Shown in pieces: positions 1 through 10,348 of a stretch of 36,987 bases of DNA. Source of the DNA: Synergistaceae bacterium (GTDB lineage: Bacteria > Synergistota > Synergistia > Synergistales > Aminobacteriaceae); NCBI GenBank assembly GCA_017445205.1, contig JAFSUP010000027.1, positions 1 through 36,987 on the forward strand, read 5' to 3'. Each line of letters starts with the position of its first letter. The first letter of the stretch is position 1. The notes under the pieces were generated by a model. It saw nothing but the letters and a program-made list of their open reading frames with translations, was not told where the DNA came from and did not search any database. The position numbers and the translations under genes are program-made.

Positions 1-2
1 GA

Positions 3-266
3 AGTGTTGCGCTTCGCTGGCAAATGTTCACGATGCCTCTTAACGCTACTATAGTTTTGTCGAACATGATGTTACAGTCAATCGGCAAGGGAGTTCGTGC
101 GACGATAACGGCTTCGGCTAGGTCAGGAATATTTTTTATCCCGGCGATTTTGATTTTGTCGCGTTTATACGGACTGACGGGCGTCGAACTTGCTCAACCT
201 GTTGCAGATGTCTTTGCGTTCTTGCTCGCGATTCCTTTAACGCGTTCAGTGTGGCGAGAAATGTAA
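3..266 (+). CDS. MATE family efflux transporter, C-terminal fragment
   Basis: This is the last 87 codons of a gene that begins before the window; the frame is open from base 3 to TAA at 264-266. The translation is hydrophobic and starts in the middle of a membrane helix. It contains the stretch SNMMLQSIGKG, followed by two long hydrophobic segments and LAQPVADVFAF, a pattern seen near the C-terminus of MATE (multidrug and toxin extrusion) transporters of the MepA/NorM type. Family members export cationic drugs or metabolites using a Na+ or H+ gradient across the inner membrane. Substrate cannot be inferred from this fragment. A hairpin terminator follows about 30 bases after the stop. The MATE assignment rests on pattern recall over a short piece, so it is good but not certain. 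Confidence 0.8.
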   Translation, partial: SVALRWQMFTMPLNATIVLSNMMLQSIGKGVRATITASARSGIFFIPAILILSRLYGLTGVELAQPVADVFAFLLAIPLTRSVWREM

Positions 267-293
267 GAGTGCAGGTAGGAGTTAGGAATTAGG

Positions 294-332
294 AAGTAGG
301 AATTAAAAAAATTTTTCGTTCCTACTTTTTTA
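294..332 (+). terminator. Rho-independent terminator built from 7-bp repeats
   Basis: A 9-bp perfect stem pairs AAGTAGGAA (294-302) with TTCCTACTT (319-327) across a 16-base AT-rich loop. The stem runs into a T tract on the plus strand. It ends the MATE transcript. The left arm is the end of a run of TAGGAGT/TAGGAAT heptamers that starts near 274. Confidence 0.75.
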
Positions 333-333
333 T

Positions 334-1785
334 TTATTTTATTTCGTTGCCTGCGAGCTTCATTAACTCGTCAAACACAAATTGAACTTTCGTACCGATT
401 ACAACTTGCATACTCTCGTTTGAGGGACGTACAACGCCGAGGACGCCTGCCGATTTAATTTTTTCTTCATTGACTTTGCCATTGTCGTTTATAAGAACGC
501 GGATTCGAGTGGCGCAGTAGTTTATGTCTTTGAGATTTTCAAAACCGCCAAGCCCTTCGAGAATAATTCTTGCCATATCCGTGTAATTATTATTTGTTAA
601 GACAGTGGCTTTTTCTTTTTTAGCAGGAGCGACTTCGCGGCCTGGTGTTTTTAAGTCAAATTTTTCGATGGCCCACTTGAAAGCAAAATAATAAATCGCA
701 GCAAACACAAGCCCCACGGGAAGCAGCAACCACGGATTTACTGCCATAGGCGCCTTGAAGCTCAAAATCCAGTCAACAAGTCCGGCACTGAAATTAAAGC
801 CGCAACGTAAAGGCAGCCACGCACAAACTGCCATTGAGATTCCCGTTAAAATTGAGTGAAGGACATAAAGGCTCGGGGCAAGGAACATAAACGAAAATTC
901 TATAGGCTCTGTTATCCCTGTGAAGAACGACGCAAGCGCACCCGCTAATAACAAACTCGCCGCCATTTTTTTTCGCTCAGGCCTTGCAGTTTTGTACATT
1001 GCGTAAGCTCCCGCGACAAGTCCGAACATCATAACTGGGAAGAAACCCGTCATATAGATGCCGGTCGTCCCTAAAGTGCCCGTGCCGCTCCAGAATTTTC
1101 CTAAGTCATTTATTCCGGCCGTGTCGAACCAGAAAACCGCGTTCAAAGCGTGATGAAGTCCAAGAGGAATTAAAAGCCTGTTCAACATTCCGTATAATCC
1201 CGCACCGATTGGGCCAAGCGCTAAAATTGAAATTCCAAACTGAACGAGAGCGCCATACAAAAACGGCCATACGTAATATAAAATCACTGATGCTATTATC
1301 GAAACTATGCCCGTGATAATTGCTACGGACCTCTTGCCACTGAAGAACGCTAGCGCGTCGGGAAGTTCCGTATGTTTGAACCTGTTGAAACACTCCGCGC
1401 CGATTAAACCGGCTAAAATTCCTATAAACGCATTTTGAATCTTTCCGAACGCCGCCGGAACGTGTGAAACGTCTATTTGTCGGTACATCGCTATAGCACC
1501 TGGCGACAACAATGTCGTTATCATTAACCACGATACTAGACCCGCAAGCGCGCTGGCTCCGTCTTGCTCGTCCGACATTCCGATTGCCACGCCAAGCGCG
1601 AATAATAACGGGATTTGGTCAATGATTGCAGAGGCGGCTTTGATACAGAACGCTGCCGTGAGATTATTAGACCCCCAGCCTACAGGATCGATCCAGTAGC
1701 CTATGCCGTATAAAATCCCCGCAATCGGCAGACACGCGACAGGCAACATTAAAGACCGGCCGATCTTCTGAAGATATTTCATCAT
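334..1785 (-). CDS. PTS EIIC-EIIB transporter, N-acetylglucosamine/glucose type
   Basis: Membrane permease and phosphotransfer protein of the phosphotransferase system, 483 residues. It imports and phosphorylates an amino sugar or hexose. Residues 1-390 form the polytopic EIIC domain, with HHALNAVFWF (211-220) and the family motif GITEPIEF (290-297). A short linker leads to an EIIB domain whose phosphorylated cysteine sits in CATRIR (Cys424). The EIIC sequence around YMTGFFPVMMFG and the HH..N..FWF pattern is closest in my reading to NagE, so N-acetylglucosamine is the favoured substrate; glucose or maltose types are alternatives. There is no EIIA domain, so phosphate must come from an EIIA encoded elsewhere. 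The gene stands alone, divergent from hrcA. Start ATG-ATG at 1785/1782 follows an AAGGGGG ribosome site. The plus-strand ATTATA at 1830-1835 is a TATAAT -10 box for this strand. Confidence 0.9.
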   Translation of the reverse strand: MMKYLQKIGRSLMLPVACLPIAGILYGIGYWIDPVGWGSNNLTAAFCIKAASAIIDQIPLLFALGVAIGMSDEQDGASALAGLVSWLMITTLLSPGAIAMYRQIDVSHVPAAFGKIQNAFIGILAGLIGAECFNRFKHTELPDALAFFSGKRSVAIITGIVSIIASVILYYVWPFLYGALVQFGISILALGPIGAGLYGMLNRLLIPLGLHHALNAVFWFDTAGINDLGKFWSGTGTLGTTGIYMTGFFPVMMFGLVAGAYAMYKTARPERKKMAASLLLAGALASFFTGITEPIEFSFMFLAPSLYVLHSILTGISMAVCAWLPLRCGFNFSAGLVDWILSFKAPMAVNPWLLLPVGLVFAAIYYFAFKWAIEKFDLKTPGREVAPAKKEKATVLTNNNYTDMARIILEGLGGFENLKDINYCATRIRVLINDNGKVNEEKIKSAGVLGVVRPSNESMQVVIGTKVQFVFDELMKLAGNEIK

Positions 1786-1897
1786 GAATAAAATAACCCC
1801 CTTGTGTTTTTGTTGGGAAAATATTTTTTATTATACATGAATGAATCATGAAAATATTTAAAGTCAAAAAATTTCCTATTAACAAAAATTTTTCTTG

Positions 1898-1926
1898 TTG
1901 ACTTTTTAAAGTTAGTCTGCTAATCT
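1898..1926 (+). promoter_or_regulatory. Sigma-70-type promoter of the hrcA operon
   Basis: TTGACT (1898-1903), a 17-base spacer and TAATCT (1921-1926) form a near-consensus promoter. Transcription would start around 1932-1934, so the CIRCE operator at 1946-1972 falls just downstream of the start point. Confidence 0.85.
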
Positions 1927-1945
1927 TATCAACGTAAAAAAATTA

Positions 1946-1972
1946 ATGGCACTCATTAATAACGAGTGCTAA
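1946..1972. promoter_or_regulatory. CIRCE operator (HrcA binding site)
   Basis: An inverted repeat with a 9-base spacer: ATGGCACTC (1946-1954), then GAGTGCTAA (1964-1972). It matches the CIRCE consensus TTAGCACTC-N9-GAGTGCTAA except for the first bases of the left arm. HrcA dimers bind this element, repressing the operon that encodes HrcA itself together with grpE and dnaK. Confidence 0.95.
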
Positions 1973-2004
1973 GAAATAAAATCAAATGGAGGTGAGTAAA
2001 CAAA

Positions 2005-3030
2005 ATGACAGAGAGACAGCTTAGTATCATTCTTGCAGTCGTGTACGAGTACATCAAGACGGGCGAGCCTGCCGGATCTCGAACAATCGTAAAAAAATAT
2101 TTGAGCAGATATAGCCCTGCTACGATTCGTAACGAGATGGCCGACCTTGAGGAGCTTGGATATTTTTATCAGCCTCATACATCTTCAGGGCGACTCCCTA
2201 CGGCGAGAGCTTATCGCGTTTATGTTGACTCTGTAACGGCACGCGCGCGCACTCATTCGCAGGCGGAAGATATTAAGCGAGAAATTCTCAACAGCCGAAG
2301 CGGAATTGAAGAACTTCTTAATAATGTAACTCACCTTATGGCGCGACTTACAAACTGTGTGGCAGTTGCGGCTGTACCGACTCTCGACGCAGCGGAGATT
2401 CAGCGAATAGATTTGATGCTCATCGGGGGAAATAATATTTTGGCGTTGATAGTCCTGAAGGGCGGACTTGTTCATCATTCGCAGTTTAATTTGCCTTATG
2501 ACATCGACCCCGGGACGCTCGAAGAACTCACGCGACGCATTAACACCGTAGCAAGCGGTCATTCGTGGAGCGAGGTTCGTGAGGCTCTTTATCAATATGT
2601 TCTCGGTGGTCTCGAAGAAGCTGAAACGTCATGCCGCGAAGCAATTAGAGAGCTTGATAACTTCCTGACGAAACAGAATTATAAATTTTTTAGTTCCGGC
2701 GCGCGTCAGATTTTGGGACTTCCTCACTTTCAAGCGTTATCACGTCTTCAGGCGGTCTTGAATCTTCTCGAGCAAGAGAAACCGTTGGCGCGAATGATTG
2801 AGAAGTGTCGAAACAGCGCGGCTTTGAAAATTTCGCTCGGCGAAGAAAACGAAACCGAAGGCATGGAAGATAACGCCATGATTTTAATTCCGGCGCGTCC
2901 TCGTCAGCAAAGAGCAGTGTTGGGGTTAATCGGGCCGCTTAGAATGGACTATGAAAAATCTATAAGCGTCCTTGAAAGCGTCGCAGAAGCGTTAAATAAT
3001 GAGGAGTTAGGAGTGAGGAGTGAGGAATGA
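2005..3030 (+). CDS. hrcA: Heat-inducible transcription repressor HrcA
   Basis: 341-residue repressor of class I heat-shock genes. The N-terminal 75 residues are the expected winged-helix DNA-binding domain, with SPATIRNEMADLEELGY and HTSSGRLPTARAYRVYVD, both strongly conserved in HrcA. The rest is the GAF-like and dimerisation region. It starts at ATG 2005 behind a GGAGGTGAG ribosome site, downstream of its own CIRCE operator. The last residues, after AEALNNEE, are encoded by a run of 7-bp repeats (TGAGGAG, TTAGGAG and so on), so the extreme C-terminus looks like a repeat-derived extension. The stop codon overlaps the grpE start (ATGA), implying translational coupling. Confidence 0.97.
   Translation: MTERQLSIILAVVYEYIKTGEPAGSRTIVKKYLSRYSPATIRNEMADLEELGYFYQPHTSSGRLPTARAYRVYVDSVTARARTHSQAEDIKREILNSRSGIEELLNNVTHLMARLTNCVAVAAVPTLDAAEIQRIDLMLIGGNNILALIVLKGGLVHHSQFNLPYDIDPGTLEELTRRINTVASGHSWSEVREALYQYVLGGLEEAETSCREAIRELDNFLTKQNYKFFSSGARQILGLPHFQALSRLQAVLNLLEQEKPLARMIEKCRNSAALKISLGEENETEGMEDNAMILIPARPRQQRAVLGLIGPLRMDYEKSISVLESVAEALNNEELGVRSEE
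2998..3030. repeat. 7-bp repeat run inside hrcA 3' end and grpE start
   Basis: Four consecutive heptamers (TGAGGAG, TTAGGAG, TGAGGAG, TGAGGAA) followed by TGA. They encode the C-terminal residues of HrcA. Their GAGGAG core lies about eight bases before the grpE ATG, so it can serve as its Shine-Dalgarno sequence. Confidence 0.75.
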
Positions 3031-3545
3031 ATAACGAAGAACTAAATGAGGAATTAGAAGCGCAGGAGCAAGAAGAAGTAGAAGAAACACAAGAGCCTGC
3101 GCCCGAAGAAGATTTTGAAAATAAGATTAAAGAACTTGAGCATGATTTAGCTGTCGTGCGAGCTGATTTTTATAATTACCGTCAACGAACGATTAAAGAG
3201 CGTCAAGAAACTCGTCAGCGCGCTAAAGAAGAAGTCATCATAGAATTTCTTCCGGTGCTTGATAATCTCGATAGAGCTTTGACCGCCGCCAACGAAGACC
3301 CCGCAAGTATCGTTAAAGGCGTCGAGATGGTTCACAGGCAATTTGTAAACGCTCTCGAAAATCTCGGAGTCAGCGCGATAAAAGCGAAAGGCGAAATTTT
3401 CGATCCGTCTTTGCACGACGCGGCTGGCACCGAACAAGTTGAAGACGCTGAACTTGATGGCAAAGTTATAAATGAAATGCTCAAGGGCTGGCGAACTAAA
3501 GACAGAGTTTTACGTCCAGCACAAGTTACAGTAGGAAAGAAATAA
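3027..3545 (+). CDS. grpE: Nucleotide exchange factor GrpE
   Basis: 172-residue co-chaperone that releases ADP from DnaK in the cytoplasm. It has an acidic, Gln/Glu-rich N-terminal 35 residues, a coiled coil with RADFYNYRQRTIKERQE, and the C-terminal beta domain with GVEMVHRQFVNALENLGV and FDPSLHDAAG. The family ending WRTKDRVLRPAQVTVGKK is intact. The start codon overlaps the hrcA stop by 4 bases, and the second gene of the CIRCE operon is where grpE is normally found. Length is typical for the family. Confidence 0.97.
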   Translation: MNNEELNEELEAQEQEEVEETQEPAPEEDFENKIKELEHDLAVVRADFYNYRQRTIKERQETRQRAKEEVIIEFLPVLDNLDRALTAANEDPASIVKGVEMVHRQFVNALENLGVSAIKAKGEIFDPSLHDAAGTEQVEDAELDGKVINEMLKGWRTKDRVLRPAQVTVGKK

Positions 3546-3564
3546 GAATTAAAAGGAGAAATGA

Positions 3565-5400
<1,836 letters not shown>

Positions 5401-5421
5401 AAAATAAAATTAGAAATTAGG

Positions 5422-5461
5422 ATTGAGGAGTTAGAAATTAAAACTAGCTCCTCAATTTTTA
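5422..5461 (+). terminator. Terminator of hrcA-grpE-dnaK operon
   Basis: A 13-bp stem (5422-5434 with 5444-5456, one T-G wobble) has a 9-base loop and is followed directly by TTTTT. The left arm contains the GAGGAG motif of the dispersed 7-bp repeat family. It lies between the convergent dnaK and exonuclease III genes. Confidence 0.9.
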
Positions 5462-6229
5462 TATCATTTCCAAAATCAGCGGCACATGATCCGAAGGTCT
5501 TTCCCACAAACGCGGCCTCGAATCTGGATAACAATTTCTTGCACACGCTGCAAAACTTTTAGTAGCTAACATGTGGTCAATTCTCCAACCGATTTTCCTT
5601 TCGACAGCGTCTTTAACTCGATAATCATAAAAAGTAAAAACTTCGGGACTTTTATTAAACGCTCTTAATAAATCAACAAGTCCGTTTTTAGTTGTGTTAA
5701 AGACTTCGCGAATTTCTGAACACACACAGACATGATCGCGTTTATTTTCAGGGTGCGTTACGTCAATGTCTTCGGGCGCGACGTTCAAATCTCCGAGCCA
5801 CAAAAATTTTTTTTCAGAATTTTCTTTTATGATTTTCGCGACGCGAGCAAAAAATTTTTTCTTGACTTCAAAATCCGCGTGCGTGATCGACTTCCCTTGC
5901 GGCACGTAAGTGTTCAAAATTTTAAAATCTTTATATTCAAGCGTCAGAACGCGAGTATCAAAATTATTTTCTTCGCCGTCATTGAAGCCAAAATTTATTT
6001 TTACGTCCTCAAAATTTTTTTTGAAAATCACAGCGACGCCGTTATAACTTTTTTGTCCATGATAAAAACTTTTGTAGCCTAGCTCATCAAAAAATTCCCG
6101 CGGGAAAAATTCATCTTGCGTTTTAGTCTCTTGCATAAAAAGAAAATCCGGCTTCACTTCATTAAGCCAACGTTCCAAAATCGGCAGACGAGTTCGCACA
6201 GAATTTACATTGAAAGTCGCAATCAGCAT
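5459..6229 (-). CDS. xthA: Exodeoxyribonuclease III (AP endonuclease)
   Basis: 256-residue base-excision repair enzyme that cuts DNA at abasic sites and has 3'-5' exonuclease and 3'-phosphatase activity. Catalytic residues are all visible: Asn7 (FNVNS), Glu34 (MQETKT), Tyr108 (TYVPQG), Asp147 and Asn149 (GDLNVAP), Asp218-His219 (RIDHM), and Asp247-His248 (SDHVP). Length is normal for XthA/ExoA. The gene is monocistronic, convergent with dnaK and divergent from the epimerase; the TATAAT at 6272-6277 in the 81-base gap is near-palindromic and could serve either direction. Confidence 0.95.
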   Translation of the reverse strand: MLIATFNVNSVRTRLPILERWLNEVKPDFLFMQETKTQDEFFPREFFDELGYKSFYHGQKSYNGVAVIFKKNFEDVKINFGFNDGEENNFDTRVLTLEYKDFKILNTYVPQGKSITHADFEVKKKFFARVAKIIKENSEKKFLWLGDLNVAPEDIDVTHPENKRDHVCVCSEIREVFNTTKNGLVDLLRAFNKSPEVFTFYDYRVKDAVERKIGWRIDHMLATKSFAACARNCYPDSRPRLWERPSDHVPLILEMI

Positions 6230-6310
6230 AAAAAATTTTCTCTCCTGTTTCGTGATTTTTGAGCGAAATTATATAATACGTTCAAAATACTTATCGAAAA
6301 GGAATGTAAT

Positions 6311-7354
6311 ATGAAAGCTCCAGTTAATCTCAACGGAAAAAAAATTCTTGTTACAGGCTCGCCCGGCTTTATCGGCGCTAATCTTGTTATTCGGTTGTTG
6401 TCAGAGATGACCGGCGGGCAAGTTGTCAGCGTTGACAATCTTAATAATTATTACGACGTCGGACTAAAAAATTATCGGCTTGGACTTATCGAACGCGCTG
6501 CAAAAAATTCAAACGTCGCTCACGAATTTATAAAAGGCGACATTGCCGACAAAAATTTTATTGACGAGTTATTTTCAAAATATAAATTTGAAATCGTCGT
6601 GAACTTGGCCGCGCAAGCAGGAGTCCGTTACAGCATCGAAAATCCAGGCGCATATATCGCAAGTAACATCACGGGCTTCTTTAATGTCCTCGAAGCGTGC
6701 CGACATAATCCTGTCGAACATCTAGTCTATGCGTCAAGCTCTTCTGTTTACGGCGGGAACAAAAAAATTCCCTTCAGCACCGATGACAAAGTTGATAACC
6801 CCGTATCGCTCTACGCAGCCACAAAGAAAAGCAACGAACTTTTAGCTCACGCTTACAGCAAGTTATATAAAATTCCCGCGAGCGGCTTGAGATTTTTCAC
6901 AGTGTACGGGCCTGCGGGACGGCCGGATATGTTTTATTTCTCTGCGACAAAGAAATTAGCAGCGGGCGAAAAAATTCAAATTTTTAATTACGGCGACATG
7001 AAACGCGATTTTACTTTCATTGATGACATCATCGAAGGCGTTATCAGAGTTATGAAACTTGCTCCTGCGGGTGAAGTCCCTTATCAAATTCTCAATATTG
7101 GCGGCGGTCAACCTGAAAATCTTCTTGACTTCGTGGCGACTCTTCAAGATGAACTTGTTCGCGCCGGGGTCTTGCCTTCAGATTATGATTTTGAAGCTCA
7201 TCGCGAACTTGTCGGAATGCAGCCGGGCGACGTGCCTATAACATACGCAGACTCTTCGCAGCTTGAACGCGAATATAATTTTGTTCCCAAAATTGGAATT
7301 AAAGAGGGCCTTCGCAGTTTTGCCGAATGGTTTTCTTCTTATTATAATTATTAA
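6311..7354 (+). CDS. NAD-dependent epimerase, probable UDP-glucuronate 4-epimerase
   Basis: 347-residue short-chain dehydrogenase/reductase of the extended type. It has the NAD-binding GSPGFIGANL motif (Gly16, Gly19, Gly22), an active-site Ser in ASSSSVYGG (about 142-145), and the YxxxK pair Tyr168/Lys172 (YAATK). The stretch VDNLNNYYDVGLKNYRL and the sequence RFFTVYGPAGRPDM are characteristic of UDP-glucuronate 4-epimerases (CapI/LpsL type), which make UDP-galacturonate for surface polysaccharides. UDP-glucose dehydrogenase, which would make its substrate, is two genes downstream in the same direction, supporting the call. GalE-type UDP-glucose epimerase is the alternative. Confidence 0.88.
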   Translation: MKAPVNLNGKKILVTGSPGFIGANLVIRLLSEMTGGQVVSVDNLNNYYDVGLKNYRLGLIERAAKNSNVAHEFIKGDIADKNFIDELFSKYKFEIVVNLAAQAGVRYSIENPGAYIASNITGFFNVLEACRHNPVEHLVYASSSSVYGGNKKIPFSTDDKVDNPVSLYAATKKSNELLAHAYSKLYKIPASGLRFFTVYGPAGRPDMFYFSATKKLAAGEKIQIFNYGDMKRDFTFIDDIIEGVIRVMKLAPAGEVPYQILNIGGGQPENLLDFVATLQDELVRAGVLPSDYDFEAHRELVGMQPGDVPITYADSSQLEREYNFVPKIGIKEGLRSFAEWFSSYYNY

Positions 7355-7379
7355 AAATTTTTCAGGAGGTATTTTAATT

Positions 7380-7943
7380 ATGTCTAAGAAAATTCTCGTT
7401 GTGTCAGGACACACGGATTTGAAAAATAATTCTTTCGCAAACAAAATAATTCTTGATCGTCTTAACGAAATCATGCCCGAAGCCGAATATTTATATCTTG
7501 ATTCAGAATATCATGATTTCAAGTTCGATGTTGAGAAAGAGCAGAACAGACTCCGCGCCGCTGACGTTATCGTTATGCAATTCCCGTTTTTCTGGTACGG
7601 CGTGCCATCAATTATGCACAAGTGGCAAGAGGACGTTTTTGTTCACGGATTTTCACATGGTTCAAAAGGAAAAGCTCTCGTCGGGAAAAAATTATTAATC
7701 TCATTCACGTCGGGCGCCCCCGAAGAAATGTATCAGAAAGGCGGCATTCAGGGCTATCCCGTTGAAGATTTTTTAATCCCGTTGAAACAATTCGCGGCGG
7801 CCTGCGGCATGGAGTGGAGCGGATTTATTTACAGCGGCGGTCTTTCTTATGCGAGCCGTCATGACGACGAAAAATTAAAACAAATGAAAGCAAAAGCTCT
7901 CGAACACGCTGAAAGAGTTCTTGAAAAAATCAGGAGCTTATAA
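7380..7943 (+). CDS. Flavodoxin-fold NAD(P)H oxidoreductase (KefF/MdaB-like)
   Basis: 187 residues from ATG 7380, chosen because AGGAGGT lies 10 bases upstream; an in-frame upstream extension would run into the preceding gene. The N-terminal ILVVSGHTDLKNNSFANK is the phosphate-binding loop of flavodoxin-like quinone reductases. QFPFFWYGVPSIMHKWQEDVF is the signature of the NQO1/KefF/MdaB family, which reduces quinones or protects against electrophiles using FMN or FAD. It sits between two UDP-sugar genes with a 3-base gap to the next one, so it is cotranscribed with them, although no biochemical link to sugar synthesis is apparent. Confidence 0.85.
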   Translation: MSKKILVVSGHTDLKNNSFANKIILDRLNEIMPEAEYLYLDSEYHDFKFDVEKEQNRLRAADVIVMQFPFFWYGVPSIMHKWQEDVFVHGFSHGSKGKALVGKKLLISFTSGAPEEMYQKGGIQGYPVEDFLIPLKQFAAACGMEWSGFIYSGGLSYASRHDDEKLKQMKAKALEHAERVLEKIRSL

Positions 7944-7946
7944 AAA

Positions 7947-9176
7947 ATGAAAATTGCAGTTGCAGGTACGGGTTACGTAGGCTTGAGCCTTGCTGTGCTA
8001 CTCTCGCAGCATAACGAAGTTACAGCCGTTGACATAGTGCCCGAAAAAATTGAAAAATTGAAACGCTGGCAAAGTCCGATTCAAGATGAATACATAGAAA
8101 AATTTTTAGCTGAACACGAACAGCGCGGCTTGAAACTCACTGCTACAACCGACGCGGCAAGCGCATATTCGCAAGCTGACTTTGTAATCGTCGCAGCGCC
8201 GACAAATTATGATCCTCAAAAAAATTTTTTCGATTGTTCCGCCGTCGAAGAAGTTATAAAACTCGTTCTTGAATCTTCAAACGCGACAATCGTAATTAAA
8301 AGCACAATCCCGGTAGGCTATACGAAAAAAATTCGCGAAAAATTTAACACGAACAGAATTTTATTTAGCCCGGAATTTTTGCGCGAGTCAAAAGCTCTTT
8401 ACGATAATTTATACCCCGGCCGCATTATCGTAGGTTGCGACGAAGCGACACGAGAAAGCGCAGAAACTTTTGCAAATTTATTAATCGAAGGCGCAGAGAA
8501 AAAAGATGTTCCTGTCCTGTTCATGGGCCTAACCGAGGCCGAAGCCGTGAAGCTCTTCGCTAATACTTATCTTGCGTTACGAGTTTCATACTTCAATGAG
8601 CTAGACACTTACGCCGAATTAAAAGGCCTCGACACTAAAAGCATAATAGAGGGCGTGTGTTTAGATCCACGAATTGGAGATAATTATAATAATCCATCGT
8701 TCGGTTATGGCGGCTATTGTCTTCCGAAGGACACAAAGCAATTATTAGCGAACTTTGAAGACGTTCCCGAAAATTTGATTCAAGCTATCGTTGCTTCAAA
8801 CAGAACTCGAAAAGACCACATAGCCGACAGAGTTTTAGAAAAGGCCGGTTATTATTCTACAAATTCCATGTGGAACGTCGAGAAGGAACGCCCGATTACG
8901 ATCGGCGTGTATCGTTTAACAATGAAAGCAAATTCGGACAACTTCAGACAGTCTTCAGTGCAAGGCGTCATGAAGAGAATTAAATCGCGTGGTGCGACTG
9001 TAATTATTTATGAGCCGACTTTAACCGACGGAACAACTTTCTTCGGTTCGTTAGTCGTGAATGACATCGAACGCTTCAAACGGAGCTGCGACGCTATAAT
9101 CGCGAACAGATACGAAGAAGTCTTGAAAGACGTTGAAGAAAAAGTCTACACGAGGGACATTTTCAGACGTGATTAA
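7947..9176 (+). CDS. ugd: UDP-glucose 6-dehydrogenase
   Basis: 409-residue cytoplasmic enzyme that oxidises UDP-glucose to UDP-glucuronate with 2 NAD+. The N-terminal Rossmann motif is [16 protein letters not shown]. The catalytic cysteine is Cys258 in [14 protein letters not shown]. Lys202 lies in the conserved helix [22 protein letters not shown]. The C-terminal UDP-binding domain carries IYEPTL. With the epimerase at 6311 it forms a path from UDP-glucose through UDP-glucuronate to UDP-galacturonate. It starts 3 bases after the oxidoreductase stop. Its last codons overlap the GTG start of cobT. Confidence 0.95.
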   Translation: MKIAVAGTGYVGLSLAVLLSQHNEVTAVDIVPEKIEKLKRWQSPIQDEYIEKFLAEHEQRGLKLTATTDAASAYSQADFVIVAAPTNYDPQKNFFDCSAVEEVIKLVLESSNATIVIKSTIPVGYTKKIREKFNTNRILFSPEFLRESKALYDNLYPGRIIVGCDEATRESAETFANLLIEGAEKKDVPVLFMGLTEAEAVKLFANTYLALRVSYFNELDTYAELKGLDTKSIIEGVCLDPRIGDNYNNPSFGYGGYCLPKDTKQLLANFEDVPENLIQAIVASNRTRKDHIADRVLEKAGYYSTNSMWNVEKERPITIGVYRLTMKANSDNFRQSSVQGVMKRIKSRGATVIIYEPTLTDGTTFFGSLVVNDIERFKRSCDAIIANRYEEVLKDVEEKVYTRDIFRRD

Positions 9177-10230
9177 ACTTGATATAAAACCTCTTGACGC
9201 TCAAGTGATGGCTGCGGCTCGTCAACGTCAGAACGAATTATTAAAACCTGCGGGAAGTCTTGGTGAGCTTGAAGAACTTTCGATTCAAATTGCCGGGATA
9301 ACAGGCAAAGTAAAAAATAAAATCTCGAAAAAAATTCATTTCCTTTTTGGCTCCGACCATGGAATTTATGATGAAGGAGTTTCAGCTTCGCCGCAATATT
9401 TCACAAAAATTTTAATGCAACTCTATGCGAGTGGCAACGGCGGCGCTATTAATGAGCTCTGCAAAAATTCCGGCGTCGAATTAAAAATTTTTGATTTAGG
9501 CGTTAAAAATTTATCTGAATTTCCCAGCGTCGATTCTAATCACAAATTCATGAACGAAGGCACAAGAAATTTTTTAAGAGAACGCGCTATGGATCGTGAA
9601 ACGGCCGAACGAGTTATAAATTTTGGAATTGATTTAGTAAAAGAGGCAAAGGGCGAAAATTTTAATATAATCGGTGCTGGCGAAGTCGGCATGGGCAACA
9701 CGTCCCCGGCTGCAGCTTGCATAATGGCAGCGTTGGGAAGTCGTGATGAAAATCTTGTCGGACGCGGCGGCGGTCTTACTGATGAAGCATTCGCGAAAAA
9801 AAAGAAAGTTATAATCTCCGCTCTCAATCATCACTCGCTGAATAAAAATGACGCACTCGAAATTTTATCTTGCGTCGGTGGTCTTGATATTGCCGCAATG
9901 ACGGGAATTTTTTTAGGCGCAGCGGCTTATCGCGTTCCTGTTGTCGTTGACGGAGTTATTTCAATCGCGGCGGCCTTGCTTGCTTATAAAATTTCGCCGT
10001 TAAGTCGTGATTTCATGATTGCGTCTCACAAGTCGCTTGAGCCGGCATATAGTGCGGCAGCCGAAGAACTAAAATTGAAACCGTTTTTAAATCTAAACAT
10101 GCGGCTCGGCGAAGGTTCGGGCTGTCCGTTAGCGATGCAAATTATAGATGACGCTCTCGCGATTATGAACGGCATGAAGACATTTAACGAAATAAATTTA
10201 GAATCTGAATATCGAAAAGAAATTTTTTAA
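9169..10230 (+). CDS. cobT: Nicotinate-nucleotide--dimethylbenzimidazole phosphoribosyltransferase CobT
   Basis: 353 residues from GTG 9169, chosen over upstream in-frame starts that would reach deeper into ugd; it overlaps the ugd stop by 8 bases with GAGGG about 12 bases upstream. The enzyme activates the lower-ligand base of cobalamin by transferring phosphoribose from nicotinate mononucleotide. Visible signatures are the N-terminal [52 protein letters not shown] and the C-terminal [14 protein letters not shown], whose glutamate (about Glu315) is the catalytic base of the family. No other cobalamin genes are nearby. Pairing with UDP-sugar genes looks incidental. Confidence 0.95.
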   Translation: MIKLDIKPLDAQVMAAARQRQNELLKPAGSLGELEELSIQIAGITGKVKNKISKKIHFLFGSDHGIYDEGVSASPQYFTKILMQLYASGNGGAINELCKNSGVELKIFDLGVKNLSEFPSVDSNHKFMNEGTRNFLRERAMDRETAERVINFGIDLVKEAKGENFNIIGAGEVGMGNTSPAAACIMAALGSRDENLVGRGGGLTDEAFAKKKKVIISALNHHSLNKNDALEILSCVGGLDIAAMTGIFLGAAAYRVPVVVDGVISIAAALLAYKISPLSRDFMIASHKSLEPAYSAAAEELKLKPFLNLNMRLGEGSGCPLAMQIIDDALAIMNGMKTFNEINLESEYRKEIF

Positions 10231-10242
10231 CATTTAACGTTC

Positions 10243-10290
10243 AATTTCACTTCCTACTTCCTAACTCCTAACTCCTACTTTCTACTTGTT
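10243..10290. repeat. 7-bp repeat run (minus orientation)
   Basis: Consecutive units TTCCTAC, TTCCTAA, CTCCTAA, CTCCTAC and TTTCTAC are reverse complements of the heptamers seen elsewhere in the window. This copy is in one orientation only and forms no obvious hairpin. It fills most of the cobT-pyk gap, ending just before the pyk promoter. Confidence 0.7.
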
Positions 10291-10302
10291 TTTCAACTCC
10301 TG

Positions 10303-10308
10303 TATAAT
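10303..10308 (+). promoter_or_regulatory. -10 box of pyruvate kinase promoter
   Basis: TATAAT, preceded directly by TG, 41 bases before the pyk start. The -35 region is not convincing because it falls in the repeat run. Confidence 0.55.
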
Positions 10309-10348
10309 CTAAAACAAAATCAAAATTTTTCATCACGGGGGTAAATTC

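Noticed and set aside
268..333. CRISPR-like short repeats
   Set aside because: Units are 7 bp, degenerate and without unique spacers; no cas gene is present anywhere in the window.
1106..1531. 141-codon ORF within the PTS gene on the same strand
   Set aside because: Alternative frame of a clear EIIC coding region, without ribosome site or recognisable motifs.
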